Assembly (NCBI RefSeq): GCF_017832355.1
Contig: NZ_JAFIBY010000001.1
Location: forward strand, 806,001-870,000
Origin: Serratia sp. PL17
Lineage (GTDB): Bacteria; Pseudomonadota; Gammaproteobacteria; Enterobacterales; Enterobacteriaceae
DNA: 64,000 nucleotides
Direction of reading: 5' to 3'
In this document: piece by piece, positions 8,980-17,396 of the stretch
Position numbering within the stretch: the stretch's first letter is position 1
Layout of the letters: each line of letters begins with the position of its first letter
Program-made: the position numbers and the translations under genes
Notes under the pieces: generated by a model
Told to the model about the DNA's origin: nothing
The model's database searches: none
What the model saw: only the letters and a program-made list of their open reading frames with translations

Positions 8980-9012
8980 CCGTATTTACCCGGCAAACGG
9001 CGGTAAATACGG
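8980..9012 (+). promoter_or_regulatory. intercistronic hairpin
   Basis: Perfect 11-bp arms CCGTATTTACC / GGTAAATACGG with an 11-nt loop and no T run. Such stems after the binding-protein gene commonly stabilise the upstream part of the message and lower expression of the ATPase and permease genes; that role is inferred. Confidence 0.6.
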
Positions 9013-9047
9013 CAGGGATGCATTGACGAACGGCGGAGGTTATTTGT

Positions 9048-10532
9048 ATGTATCCTTATGTTCTTGAGGCTGAAGGCATCAGTAAGCAGTTTCCCGGCGT
9101 GAAGGCGCTGGATAAAGTCTCAATTAAAATCAAACCAGGCAGCGTACACGCGTTAATGGGCGAAAACGGCGCGGGTAAGTCCACGCTGATGAAATGCTTA
9201 ATCGGCATTTATCACCCTGATGAAGGCACGATAAAAATAAAAGGCCAGCCTGTGACTTTCAGCGATACGCTGCAGGCACTGCATTCGGGTATTTCCATGA
9301 TTCACCAGGAACTCAACCTGGTGCCTTATATGACGGTGGCAGAAAACATCTGGTTGGGGCGCGAACCGGCAAAGCTTGGGTTTGTGAATCATGACCAACT
9401 GAACAAGAAAACCCGCGAGTTGTTGGCCCGACTGAACATCAAGCTCAAGCCGGAAATGCTGGTGGGTGAATTGAGCATTGCTAACCAGCAAATGGTCGAG
9501 ATCGCCAAGGCCGTTTCCTACAACGCGGATGTGCTGATCATGGACGAACCTACGTCGGCGCTGACCGAGGGCGAGGTCGTACACCTGTTTGCCATCATTC
9601 GCGAACTGCGCGAGCAGGGCAAAGGCATCATTTATATCAGCCACAAGATGGACGAGATTTTTGCCATCACCGATGAGGTGAGCATTTTCCGCGACGGTAC
9701 GTTTATCGCCTGCGATAAAACCGAAAACCTGACTAAACAGTCGCTGATCACCATGATGGTTGGGCGCGAACTGACCCAGATGTTCCCCAAATTTAACAAC
9801 AATATCGGCGAGGAAGTGCTGCGGGTCGAAGGGCTGCGTCGTGCCAACTGGTTCCATGATATTTCGTTCAGCGTTAAACGCGGCGAGATCCTCGGTGTTG
9901 CCGGGTTGGTGGGGGCCGGTCGTAGTGAGGTCATGGAAAGCCTGTTCGGTATGCACCCGGCGGACGGCGGCAGCATCTTTATTGAAGGCAAGGCCACCAA
10001 GGTGGATTCCCCGTCCCGCGCCATTGAGCTCGGGTTAGCGTTTCTCACCGAAGACCGCAAGAAATCAGGGCTGTTTCTGGTGCTGTCGGTGGTCGAGAAC
10101 ATGAGTATCGTCAACCTGTCGGAATACATTGGCAAAAATGGGTTTGTCAGCCATGTGCAGATGGCCAAAGACTGTATGGAGCAGATCAAAAAGCTCAATA
10201 TCAAAACCCCGACCATGGACCAAATCATCAATAACCTGAGCGGCGGCAATCAGCAGAAAGTGTTAATTGCCCGTTGGCTGCTGGCACAACCGAAAATCTT
10301 GATCCTCGATGAACCTACGCGCGGCATTGATGTGGGCGCGAAGGCAGAAATCTATCGTTTGATCAGTGAGCTGGCGAACCGTGGCGTCGCCATTATTTTG
10401 GTGTCATCTGAATTACCGGAAATTCTCGGCATGAGCGATCGGGTGATGGTGATGCACGGTGGCCGTATTACCGGCATTTTGGATAAAGACGACGCGGATC
10501 AGGAAAAAATCCTGGCGCTGGCCTCTGAATAA
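9048..10532 (+). CDS. sugar ABC transporter ATP-binding protein (RbsA/MglA family)
   Basis: 494 residues with two fused ABC domains, the normal length for the family. Domain 1 has Walker A GENGAGKST, the Q-loop region and Walker B VLIMDEPTSAL. Domain 2 has the degenerate Walker A GLVGAGRSE typical of the second half of RbsA-type proteins, signature LSGGNQQKV and Walker B ILILDEPTRGID. GGAGGT stands 7 nt before the ATG. It powers import through the permease encoded 17 bp downstream. Confidence 0.95.
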   Translation: MYPYVLEAEGISKQFPGVKALDKVSIKIKPGSVHALMGENGAGKSTLMKCLIGIYHPDEGTIKIKGQPVTFSDTLQALHSGISMIHQELNLVPYMTVAENIWLGREPAKLGFVNHDQLNKKTRELLARLNIKLKPEMLVGELSIANQQMVEIAKAVSYNADVLIMDEPTSALTEGEVVHLFAIIRELREQGKGIIYISHKMDEIFAITDEVSIFRDGTFIACDKTENLTKQSLITMMVGRELTQMFPKFNNNIGEEVLRVEGLRRANWFHDISFSVKRGEILGVAGLVGAGRSEVMESLFGMHPADGGSIFIEGKATKVDSPSRAIELGLAFLTEDRKKSGLFLVLSVVENMSIVNLSEYIGKNGFVSHVQMAKDCMEQIKKLNIKTPTMDQIINNLSGGNQQKVLIARWLLAQPKILILDEPTRGIDVGAKAEIYRLISELANRGVAIILVSSELPEILGMSDRVMVMHGGRITGILDKDDADQEKILALASE

Positions 10533-10549
10533 CGCAAAGGTGAACCACC

Positions 10550-11578
10550 ATGAGTAATGTAAAAGTCGAGAAGCCGCTTGCGGGTAAAGCGCCACTGTTC
10601 TCTGGCCTGAGTGGCAAAATGCCGAAAGACACCGGTATCTTTATCGTGATGATCGGTATTGCGTTGGTGTTTGAAATTCTCGGTTGGTACATCCGTGACC
10701 AATCATTTCTGATGAACCCTAACCGCCTGCTGCTGATTGTGTTACAGGTGGCAATTATCGGTATTATCGCCGTGGGGGTGACTCAGGTCATTATCACTAC
10801 CGGTATCGATCTCTCTTCCGGTTCGTTGATTGCCTTGACCGCCGTGGTCGCGGCCAGCCTGGCGCAAACGTCCGACAGTATCTCACCGATGTATCCGGCA
10901 CTGCTTGATCTGCCCGCTGCAATCCCGATTGGTGCGGGGATCGGCGTGGGTATTCTTTGTGGCTTTATCAACGGATTCCTGATTACCCGCACCGGTATCC
11001 CGCCGTTTATTGCAACCTTGGGCATGATGGTGTCGGCACGTGGTCTGGCGCAGTACTACACCCAGGGTAACCCGGTCAGCTTCCTGTCAGACGGGTTTAC
11101 GTCCATCGGCCAAGGTGCGATGCCGGTGATTATCTTCCTGGTGATAGCCGTGATCTTCCATATCGCCTTGAAACACACCCGTTACGGTAAATACATTTAC
11201 GCCATTGGCGGCAACATGACATCCGCCAGAGTGTCCGGTATTAACGTCAATAAATACCTGGTGATGGTCTATACCATTGCCGGGGGGTTAGCGGGCCTGG
11301 CGGGCGTGGTCTTGGCGGCACGCGTCAGCAGCGGTCAGTCGAGCATGGGCATGTCTTACGAACTGGACGCTATCGCCGCAGCGGTGATTGGCGGCAGTAG
11401 CCTGATGGGGGGCGTCGGGCGTATTACCGGCACACTGATCGGCGCGGTCATTCTTGGGCTGATTAAAAGTGGTTTCACCTTTGTCGGCGTGGACTCCTAT
11501 ATTCAGGACATTATCAAAGGCGTGATTATCGTCGCTGCAGTTTCTATCGACATGCGGCGCAACCGCAAAAAACACTGA
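10550..11578 (+). CDS. sugar ABC transporter permease (RbsC/XylH family)
   Basis: 342-residue inner-membrane permease with about eight to ten hydrophobic segments and family motifs GIDLSSGSLIALTAVVAA, GLINGFLI-like GFINGFLITRTGIPPFIATLG, and AIAAAVIGGSSLMGG near the C-terminus. AAAGGTG precedes the ATG. It forms the channel with the upstream ATPase. A strong terminator follows before the second binding-protein gene. Confidence 0.93.
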   Translation: MSNVKVEKPLAGKAPLFSGLSGKMPKDTGIFIVMIGIALVFEILGWYIRDQSFLMNPNRLLLIVLQVAIIGIIAVGVTQVIITTGIDLSSGSLIALTAVVAASLAQTSDSISPMYPALLDLPAAIPIGAGIGVGILCGFINGFLITRTGIPPFIATLGMMVSARGLAQYYTQGNPVSFLSDGFTSIGQGAMPVIIFLVIAVIFHIALKHTRYGKYIYAIGGNMTSARVSGINVNKYLVMVYTIAGGLAGLAGVVLAARVSSGQSSMGMSYELDAIAAAVIGGSSLMGGVGRITGTLIGAVILGLIKSGFTFVGVDSYIQDIIKGVIIVAAVSIDMRRNRKKH

Positions 11579-11592
11579 TTGCCGTAAATCCC

Positions 11593-11624
11593 CGCCGGAG
11601 CAATTTGCCCGGCGTTTTTTTTTT
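11593..11624 (+). terminator. terminator inside the transporter cluster
   Basis: CGCCGG / CCGGCG stem followed by ten T residues. It ends only about 18 bp before the second binding-protein gene, so that gene depends on read-through or on a promoter overlapping the permease 3' end. Confidence 0.8.
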
Positions 11625-11641
11625 ACCTCAGGGGAATCGCC

Positions 11642-12559
11642 ATGAAATACGTAAAAAGAATCGTGTTGGTCGCTGCGCTCAGTTGTTCCACGTCGGTGTT
11701 GGCCGAAACCATTGGTGTATCGATGGCCTATTTTGACCAAAACTTTCTGACCATCATTCGCCATTCGATCGACAAAGAAGCCAAGGTACGCGGTATCAAC
11801 GTGCAATTTGAAGATGCACGTGGCGACGTCGGCCGCCAAACCGATCAGGTGCAGAACTTTATTAGCGCCGGGGTGGACGCGATTATTGTCGATCCCGTTA
11901 ACTCAGCAGGCACGCCTGCTATCACCAAAATGGTGACTAAAGCCGGTATACCGCTGGTGTATGTGAATCGCACGCCGGGTGACGATAAACTGCCGTCTGG
12001 CGTGATGTTTGTTGGCTCTGATGAGAAGCAGTCCGGTACATTGCAGATGGAGGAGCTGGCGCGGTTGGCAAACTATCAGGGTAACGTCGCCGTGATGATT
12101 GGCAACCTGACCGATGCCGGTGCGCTGCAACGTACCAAGGATGTGGAGCAGGTGGTGGCGAAGTACCCGAAAATGAAAGTTGTGCAAAAGCAGAGCGCCA
12201 ACTACTCGCGCAGTGAGGGCATGGATCTGATGCTCAATTGGATCACCAACGGTGAGCCTATCGATATTATCGCGGCCAATAACGACGAGATGGCGATTGG
12301 CGCGATCATGGCGTTACAACAGGCGGGCAAAAAGGACAGTAAGGTGTTGATTGGCGGCATAGATGCGACGCCAGACGGCTTGAAAGCGTTGTCTTCCGGC
12401 AAGATGCAGGTAACGGTATTTCAGGATGCTGTCGGCCAAGGCAAGGCCTCGGTTGACGTGGCACAGCGCATGATTAAAGGTGAAAAGCTCGATCCTTACT
12501 ATTGGATCCCGTTCGAGCTGGTGACCCCAGCCAATATGCAGAAATACGTGGCGAAGTAA
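11642..12559 (+). CDS. sugar ABC transporter substrate-binding protein 2
   Basis: 305 residues with a signal peptide ending near SVLAE. It is a paralogue of the protein at 7944: IGVSMAYFDQNFLTIIR, FEDARGDVGRQ, FISAGVDAIIVDPVN, VGSDEKQSGTLQMEELA, NNDEMAIGAIMALQQ and TVFQDAVGQGK align throughout. Differences cluster between the two lobes, so ligand range may differ. AGGGGA lies before the ATG. Two binding proteins serving one permease is unusual and suggests two related ligands or two affinities (inference). Confidence 0.88.
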   Translation: MKYVKRIVLVAALSCSTSVLAETIGVSMAYFDQNFLTIIRHSIDKEAKVRGINVQFEDARGDVGRQTDQVQNFISAGVDAIIVDPVNSAGTPAITKMVTKAGIPLVYVNRTPGDDKLPSGVMFVGSDEKQSGTLQMEELARLANYQGNVAVMIGNLTDAGALQRTKDVEQVVAKYPKMKVVQKQSANYSRSEGMDLMLNWITNGEPIDIIAANNDEMAIGAIMALQQAGKKDSKVLIGGIDATPDGLKALSSGKMQVTVFQDAVGQGKASVDVAQRMIKGEKLDPYYWIPFELVTPANMQKYVAK

Positions 12560-12583
12560 CCGCGGTTTTACAACGCTGAAAGG

Positions 12584-12607
12584 GCGCTGCATGCAGCGCT
12601 TTTTTTT
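12584..12607 (+). terminator. terminator after second binding protein
   Basis: GCGCTGC / GCAGCGC palindrome followed by eight T residues, 25 bp after the stop codon. Confidence 0.85.
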
Positions 12608-12692
12608 CGCGTCAATTGTATGTCCGCTTACAGCGAGCATCACATAACCTATTCCCCCACAATGTGGTCTCCTGACTTGATGAGGATGATAA

Positions 12693-13466
12693 ATGAACAC
12701 ATTGGGCGGTAAGGTAGCGATTATCAGTGGTGCCAGTTCGGGCATCGGTAGGGCCGCCGCGTTGCTTTTTGCCCGGATGGGCGCCTCGGTGGTATTGGGG
12801 GCTCGGCGCGAGCAGCAGCTTGAACAGCTGGCGATGGACATTCGGTACGAGGGTGGCCTGGCCGAGTGGGTGGCAGGGGATGTCAGGGATGAAGCCTTTG
12901 CTAAAGCCTTGGTCGATACAGCGGTCGGCACGTTTGGTGGTTTGGACATTGCCTTTAACAACGCCGGTACGCTGGGGCCATTGCGCCCATCATTGGCGTT
13001 AAATGCGGATGAGTGGCACGAGGTGATCGAGACCAATTTGTCCAGCGCCTACTATGGCGCCCAATATCAAATCCCCGCCATGCTGGCCCGCGGGGCAGGG
13101 TCGATGATCTTCACTTCCACCTTTGTCGGCCATACTGCGGCCTTCCCTGGTACTGCTGCTTATGCCGCCAGCAAGTCGGGCCTGATTGGTTTGACGCAGG
13201 CTCTGGCGGTGGAGTTTGGTGGCCTGGGGATCCGGGTTAATGCACTGCTGCCCGGCGGCACGGATACCGCCATGGGGAGGCAAATGAGCAATACCCCCGA
13301 GGCATTGAGGCAAGTGGCTAACTTACATGCGCTTAAACGATTGGCCACCCCCGAAGAGATCGCCAGGTCGGCGCTTTATCTGGCCTCTGACGCGTCGTCA
13401 TTTGTCACCGGCACCGCCATGCTGGTCGATGGCGGCGTATCCATACATCGCGGGCTTGGTGGGTGA
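12693..13466 (+). CDS. short-chain dehydrogenase/reductase
   Basis: 257-residue classical SDR. NAD(P)-binding motif GASSGIG (residues 13-19), NNAG, and active site YAASK with the SDR tyrosine and lysine; TSTFVGHTAAFPG precedes it. The C-terminus ends in VTGTAMLVDGG, typical of FabG-like oxidoreductases. The substrate cannot be named. Sitting after the two-binding-protein transporter, but beyond a terminator, it may oxidise the imported polyol or sugar. GAGGATGATAA precedes the ATG. Confidence 0.85.
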   Translation: MNTLGGKVAIISGASSGIGRAAALLFARMGASVVLGARREQQLEQLAMDIRYEGGLAEWVAGDVRDEAFAKALVDTAVGTFGGLDIAFNNAGTLGPLRPSLALNADEWHEVIETNLSSAYYGAQYQIPAMLARGAGSMIFTSTFVGHTAAFPGTAAYAASKSGLIGLTQALAVEFGGLGIRVNALLPGGTDTAMGRQMSNTPEALRQVANLHALKRLATPEEIARSALYLASDASSFVTGTAMLVDGGVSIHRGLGG

Positions 13467-13474
13467 AAAGTGAA

Positions 13475-13498
13475 CAAAAATAGGGGGCAAAATCCCCC
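13475..13498 (-). terminator. terminator of nlpA
   Basis: On the minus strand GGGGG-N6-CCCCC is followed by TATTTTTG. A second overlapping palindrome (CCCCCAT / ATGGGGG, 13494-13517) lies on the nlpA side. Confidence 0.65.
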
Positions 13499-13527
13499 AT
13501 GATGGTCACCATGGGGGGAGGTGCAGA

Positions 13528-14343
13528 TTACCAGCCTTTAACCGCGTCGCCTTTGTAGATGTCGACAGCGCTGGCGGCAACTTCATCGGTCTGGTAGGCC
13601 TTGACCAGATTTTTCACGTTTTCATTGTTCTGATTATCCACCCGGCTGGCGAAGATATTGACGTAAGGCGAGTTCTTATCTTCGACAAACAACCCGTCTT
13701 TGGCCGGTGACAGGCCGATCTGGCTGGAGTAGTTGGTGTTGATAATCGCCAGCGCAATCTGTTTGTCATCCAATGCCCGCGGCAATTGCGGCGCTTCGAT
13801 CTCGACGATGTTCAGTTTCTTCGGGTTGCTGACGATATCCAGCGCGGTTGGCAGTAGCCCAACGCCGTCTTTCAGCACGATCAGCCCCTGTTTTTGTAAC
13901 AGGAGGAGCGATCGCCCAAGGTTAGTCGGGTCATTCGGCACGGCGACTTGAGCGCCGTCTGGCAGTTGGCTGATAGCGGTGATTTTTTTCGAGTAACCGG
14001 CAATGGGGAAAACAAAGGTATTCCCCACTGCGACCAGTTTGTAGCCGCGCTCCTGGCTCTGCTTTTCCAGATAAGGTTTATGTTGGAAGGCGTTGATATC
14101 AAGATCGCCATTATTCAGCGCTTCGTTGGGCAGCACGTAATCATTGAATGTCACCACTTCTACATCCAGATCGTACTTCTGCTTGGCAACTTTTTGCACC
14201 ACCGCCCACAGTGACTGATCGATACCTGCACTGATGCCGACTTTGATATGGTGATCGTCTTGTGCCGTCGGCCCACAAGCAGTCAGCAGGAGGGTGCTGG
14301 CTATTGCCAGCGCCGCGGTGAGTTTTTTCAGAGTCAATGTCAT
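13528..14343 (-). CDS. nlpA: NlpA/MetQ family lipoprotein, orphan type
   Basis: 271 residues with a lipobox (LLLTAC, Cys23) and an NlpA/MetQ binding-protein fold. Shared blocks with E. coli NlpA (lipoprotein-28) include GYKLVAVGNTFVFP, VPNDPTNLGRSLLLLQK, GLLPTALDI, QLPRALDD and GLSPxxDGLFVEDKNSPYVNI. No metN or metI transporter gene is adjacent, which fits NlpA rather than MetQ. Anchored to the inner membrane in E. coli, with a minor role in methionine uptake. Residue +2 is Gly here, so sorting is less certain. Confidence 0.85.
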   Translation of the reverse strand: MTLTLKKLTAALAIASTLLLTACGPTAQDDHHIKVGISAGIDQSLWAVVQKVAKQKYDLDVEVVTFNDYVLPNEALNNGDLDINAFQHKPYLEKQSQERGYKLVAVGNTFVFPIAGYSKKITAISQLPDGAQVAVPNDPTNLGRSLLLLQKQGLIVLKDGVGLLPTALDIVSNPKKLNIVEIEAPQLPRALDDKQIALAIINTNYSSQIGLSPAKDGLFVEDKNSPYVNIFASRVDNQNNENVKNLVKAYQTDEVAASAVDIYKGDAVKGW

Positions 14344-14626
14344 TTCCCAGAGTCCTTGTCAAAATAGCCTGCTGGTTATCGCAGGCTCAATAGTGGCTGT
14401 GACTCTAGATAATCACCTGGCTAAAATAAAATACTGATTCACTATGATTAATAGCGATTTGCTATGAGCCGCATCAGGCTGTGTCAAACTTGCGCAAACC
14501 GCCTGAGTTCTGTGTCGATATCCTGTTTGTGCCCTTGGTAGTCAGTTTATTTTGACGCAGGTTCCACCGGCTCATTATGATGACGGAAAGCCCTCCTGGG
14601 GCGCAAATAGCCAAAGGAAAATAAAA

Positions 14627-15145
14627 ATGCAATTTAACATGTGGCGCAAGGCGCTGCTGCCATTGGTGGTTTTGACTTGCGTATCAGCGATTCAGGTTCA
14701 GGCGGCGGAAACCGTGGCAGAACCGATCCCTAAAACGTTGTTGGGCAACTGGCACGTCAGCAAGATCTTGCCGACGCAAACGGTGGGGTGTTGGGACGAA
14801 CAACAGGCGAAAAGCCTGATTGGCGGCAAAATCAGCTATAAGACCGATGGCTTCAATTGGAATGGCACCACGCTGAAAAGTGATGGTGCTACCGTCAGCA
14901 CGGTAGAGGCGCAGGAGTTTGTCGAGGACAACTCCGGCAGCAGTTCTTATATCGACTTCCCAATGCTGGGGATCAGTACACCTGCGGTTGAGCGGGTCGT
15001 TATCCAGCATGCGGATACTGCGATCAAAGGCATCACCGATCAGGGCACTGACGGTGTCCCGGGGGACAATGTGCTGGTGAAAGACGCCAACACGTTGATC
15101 TTGTCGGTATGCAATGTGTGGTTTGAGGCACAACGCGTACGCTGA
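14627..15145 (+). CDS. exported protein of unknown function
   Basis: 172 residues with a clear signal peptide (WRKALLPLVVLTCVSAIQVQA). The mature protein begins ETVAEPIPKTLLGNWHVSKIL, then CWDEQQAKSLIGGKISY; two cysteines (GCWDE, SVCNVWF) could pair. The opening LLGNWHVSKI recalls lipocalin-like beta-barrel starts, but this is weak. The ATG at 14627 has AAAGGAAA upstream; the frame is open for another 25 codons without a signal peptide. Diverges from nlpA. I do not recognise the family. Confidence 0.7.
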   Translation: MQFNMWRKALLPLVVLTCVSAIQVQAAETVAEPIPKTLLGNWHVSKILPTQTVGCWDEQQAKSLIGGKISYKTDGFNWNGTTLKSDGATVSTVEAQEFVEDNSGSSSYIDFPMLGISTPAVERVVIQHADTAIKGITDQGTDGVPGDNVLVKDANTLILSVCNVWFEAQRVR

Positions 15146-15231
15146 GCCTGCCTGGCCCCGGTAAAGGGGCCATTCCACCGCAATATCCTCGCTCATCCCA
15201 CAGGGTTCTGAACTAAAATTATCCATAACGG

Positions 15232-15249
15232 GGCAACATAAGTGTTGCC
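15232..15249 (+). promoter_or_regulatory. leader hairpin of the universal stress gene
   Basis: GGCAACA / TGTTGCC arms with a 4-nt loop, about 40 nt before the start codon and upstream of the AGGAGG. Role unknown. Confidence 0.35.
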
Positions 15250-15290
15250 GCGCAAGTTGGGGTCTCTATGAATCAATGACAGGAGGCGCT

Positions 15291-15716
15291 ATGTGTTACC
15301 AACATATTGTGATTGCCACCGACCTGAGTGATGACGGCAAACGGCTGGTGGAAAAAGGCGCGAGGCTGGCCGACGCGTTGCAGGCAAAACTTTCTCTGAT
15401 CTACGTCGATGTTCACTATGATACCTACCACGCGGCGATTGGCTTTTCAGAGAGAAATTACGATGGGGTGTCTTTTGAAGACAAGATCAAAAAAGAGATG
15501 GAGCCACTGACCCAAAACGTGAACTACCCCATCAACGAGGTGATTATTGGGCGCGGCGATTTCATTGAAGAATTGAAGAATGCCATCGTGGATAAAAACA
15601 TCGATCTGGTGATCTTCGGCCATCATCACGACCTGTGGAACAAGCTCTTTTCCTCCACCCAGCATGCCATCAACCAGTTGAACCTTGACGTACTGGTGAT
15701 CCCGATTAAGTCATAG
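15291..15716 (+). CDS. universal stress protein, UspA family
   Basis: 141 residues. The opening YQHIVIATDLSDDGKRLVEKGARLA, LSLIYVDVHY, then IVDKNIDLVIFGHHHDLWNKLFSS and DVLVIPIKS follow UspA closely (GHHxDxWxKLxSS). The classical ATP-binding G-x2-G-x9-G(S/T) loop is absent, as in UspA-class proteins. Cytosolic stress-resistance protein. The ATG at 15291 is chosen because AGGAGG lies just upstream (4-nt spacer, short). An in-frame ATG at 15276 would overlap that site. Confidence 0.88.
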   Translation: MCYQHIVIATDLSDDGKRLVEKGARLADALQAKLSLIYVDVHYDTYHAAIGFSERNYDGVSFEDKIKKEMEPLTQNVNYPINEVIIGRGDFIEELKNAIVDKNIDLVIFGHHHDLWNKLFSSTQHAINQLNLDVLVIPIKS

Positions 15717-15781
15717 TCTTCATACCCTGCCAGTCGCCTGTTCTGGCAGGGAAACGGTGGGTTTACTGAGTGAAAAAGTCG

Positions 15782-15874
15782 TTATGCCGCATTGAGAGCC
15801 GTGCCGAGTGGGGCGTAGGTGTTGAACGCACCGGGATTTTTCATCAGCTTCACTGCGACACGCGCCGCGATCAT
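15782..15874 (-). pseudogene. possible remnant of a small protein gene
   Basis: A 30-codon minus-strand frame encodes a protein-like peptide beginning MIAARVAVKLMKNPGAF and ending in ALNAA, with no ribosome site. Three codons upstream in the same frame a TGA separates it from MKKRWLL, which has a weak ribosome site. This could be a small exported protein broken by a stop codon, or chance. I do not recognise it. Confidence 0.3.
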
Positions 15875-15951
15875 CGTTGTTCAGAGCAGCCAGCGTTTCT
15901 TCATGTTGTCCGCGCATTTTGGTCTGCTGTCCTGTTGTCAGGACAACTGTG

Positions 15952-15985
15952 AAAGCCATCTCTTTTCTGCGGGATGGCTTTTTTT
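15952..15985 (+). terminator. terminator-like stem without an obvious gene
   Basis: AAAGCCATC / GATGGCTTT arms followed by T residues. No plus-strand gene lies in the 200 bp upstream other than the distant stress gene, so it may end that transcript or an unannotated RNA. Confidence 0.55.
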
Positions 15986-16149
15986 CAGACTGCACCACAA
16001 ATCGATTAAACTCTACCAACCAAACAAAAGTTAGTCTCTTAAGACAAAAACGCTATCCATTTGTTTTACTAGAATTATTGTCAGAATAAAATACTGTGTT
16101 ATGGCTAATGATTATTTTAGGCTACTTCCTCCCCCCAAAACCGCATTTA

Positions 16150-16171
16150 TAATTTGATGACTATCACAGAA
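16150..16171 (+). promoter_or_regulatory. CRP-like site upstream of psuK
   Basis: TTTGA-N6-TCACA matches 9 of 10 core positions of the CRP consensus and lies about 107 bp before the psuK start. CRP control of nucleoside-salvage genes is common in enterobacteria; here it is inferred. Confidence 0.45.
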
Positions 16172-16277
16172 TTACTGCTGAAACTTCATTCATCCGCATT
16201 ACGATCGCCTTCCCAAATCCTCGTTAAAGATATGAATCTCACTTTACTGAATTTCATGGTCGTTATAAAACAAACTC

Positions 16278-17396
16278 ATGTTTAAAAACAAACAAGTGTC
16301 CAATATGACCAGCAGAGAAAAACAGATATTGCATATTCTGAGACGTGATCCTTTGATCCCACAGCAGGAAATTGCCGATGTTTTAGGTATTAGCCGCTCT
16401 GGTGTCGCCGGACACATAATGAACTTAATTAATAAAGGATATATAAAAGGCAAGGGCTATATATTGTCGGAGCACAGTTATGTGGTCACCGTCGGTTCGA
16501 CAAATATGGACGTCTGTGGTTATGCCGCATCTAAATTGGTTTATGAGGATTCTAATCCAGGAAAAATAAAATGTACGCCAGGCGGTGTAGGCAGAAACAT
16601 TGCACAAAATATCGCGTTGCTAGGCCGAGAATGCCACCTTATTTCCGTTGTCGGTAATGATTTTTATGGTGAAACATTGTTGGAGCAGGCAAAGCTGGCG
16701 GGAGTGCATATCGATAACTTCCATAAATTGCATGGCGAAAATACCTCAACCTACGTTTCTTTGCTCGATAACAGCGGAGAAATGCTGGTAGCCATTAATG
16801 ACATGCGGATCCTTGAAAAACTCACGCCGGCATTATTGGCCACCTCTAAAGATCTGATCCAGCATGCGGGAGTGTTGGTAGTGGATTGTAATCTCACGGA
16901 GGATGCGCTGGCTTGGTTATTCGGCCATTCCGGCAGCGTACCGGTATTCGTTGATACCGTATCGGCATTTAAAGCGCCCAAAATCCGCCGTTGGCTCTCC
17001 CATATTCATACGCTCAAACCGAACCGCCTCGAAGCCGAAATCCTCAGCGGCATGCCCATTCACGGGCCACAGGACGCGCACCCGATTGCCCAATGGTTCC
17101 ACCAACAAGGGGTGCAACGATTGGCGCTCAGCATGGGGCCCGAGGGCGTTTATTACAGCGAAATCGACGGGCAAAACGGTTGGTCACGGCCATTGGCCGT
17201 CAACATTGTCAACGTGACCGGTGCCGGAGACGCCATGATGGCGGGCCTGGCCCACTGCTGGCTGGAAGATATGACGCTGGCAGACAGCATTCGTTTTGCC
17301 CAAGGCTGTTCGGCATTAACGCTTTCTTGCGAGTTCACCAATAACCCTAACCTGTCGAATGGCAGCGTTCAAAAACTGTTGGAGCTACAATCATGA
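16278..17396 (+). CDS. psuK: pseudouridine kinase with N-terminal helix-turn-helix
   Basis: 372 residues. Residues 10-62 form a winged helix-turn-helix ([38 protein letters not shown]). The rest is a PfkB-family kinase very like E. coli PsuK (YeiC): [34 protein letters not shown] and the catalytic loop [13 protein letters not shown]. It phosphorylates pseudouridine to its 5'-phosphate. E. coli PsuK, about 313 residues, lacks the DNA-binding part, which instead resembles YeiI. The stop overlaps the psuG start by 4 nt. The ribosome site is poor; an ATG at 16305 is an alternative start. Confidence 0.88.
   Translation: MFKNKQVSNMTSREKQILHILRRDPLIPQQEIADVLGISRSGVAGHIMNLINKGYIKGKGYILSEHSYVVTVGSTNMDVCGYAASKLVYEDSNPGKIKCTPGGVGRNIAQNIALLGRECHLISVVGNDFYGETLLEQAKLAGVHIDNFHKLHGENTSTYVSLLDNSGEMLVAINDMRILEKLTPALLATSKDLIQHAGVLVVDCNLTEDALAWLFGHSGSVPVFVDTVSAFKAPKIRRWLSHIHTLKPNRLEAEILSGMPIHGPQDAHPIAQWFHQQGVQRLALSMGPEGVYYSEIDGQNGWSRPLAVNIVNVTGAGDAMMAGLAHCWLEDMTLADSIRFAQGCSALTLSCEFTNNPNLSNGSVQKLLELQS

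Larger units (their letters stand above)
15717..16277. other. intergenic region between usp and psuK
   Basis: 561 bp. It contains a hairpin CCCTGCCAG / CTGGCAGGG at 15725-15751 after the stress gene, a possible short minus-strand reading frame (15782-15874), a terminator-like stem at 15952-15985, and an AT-rich stretch with a CRP-like site before psuK. Confidence 0.6.

Noticed and set aside
7944-11578. Identification of the ABC transporter as ribose (rbs) or AI-2 (lsr)
   Set aside because: No rbsD, rbsK, rbsR, lsrK, lsrR or lsrG is present, and the binding proteins look closer to inositol/rhizopine types.
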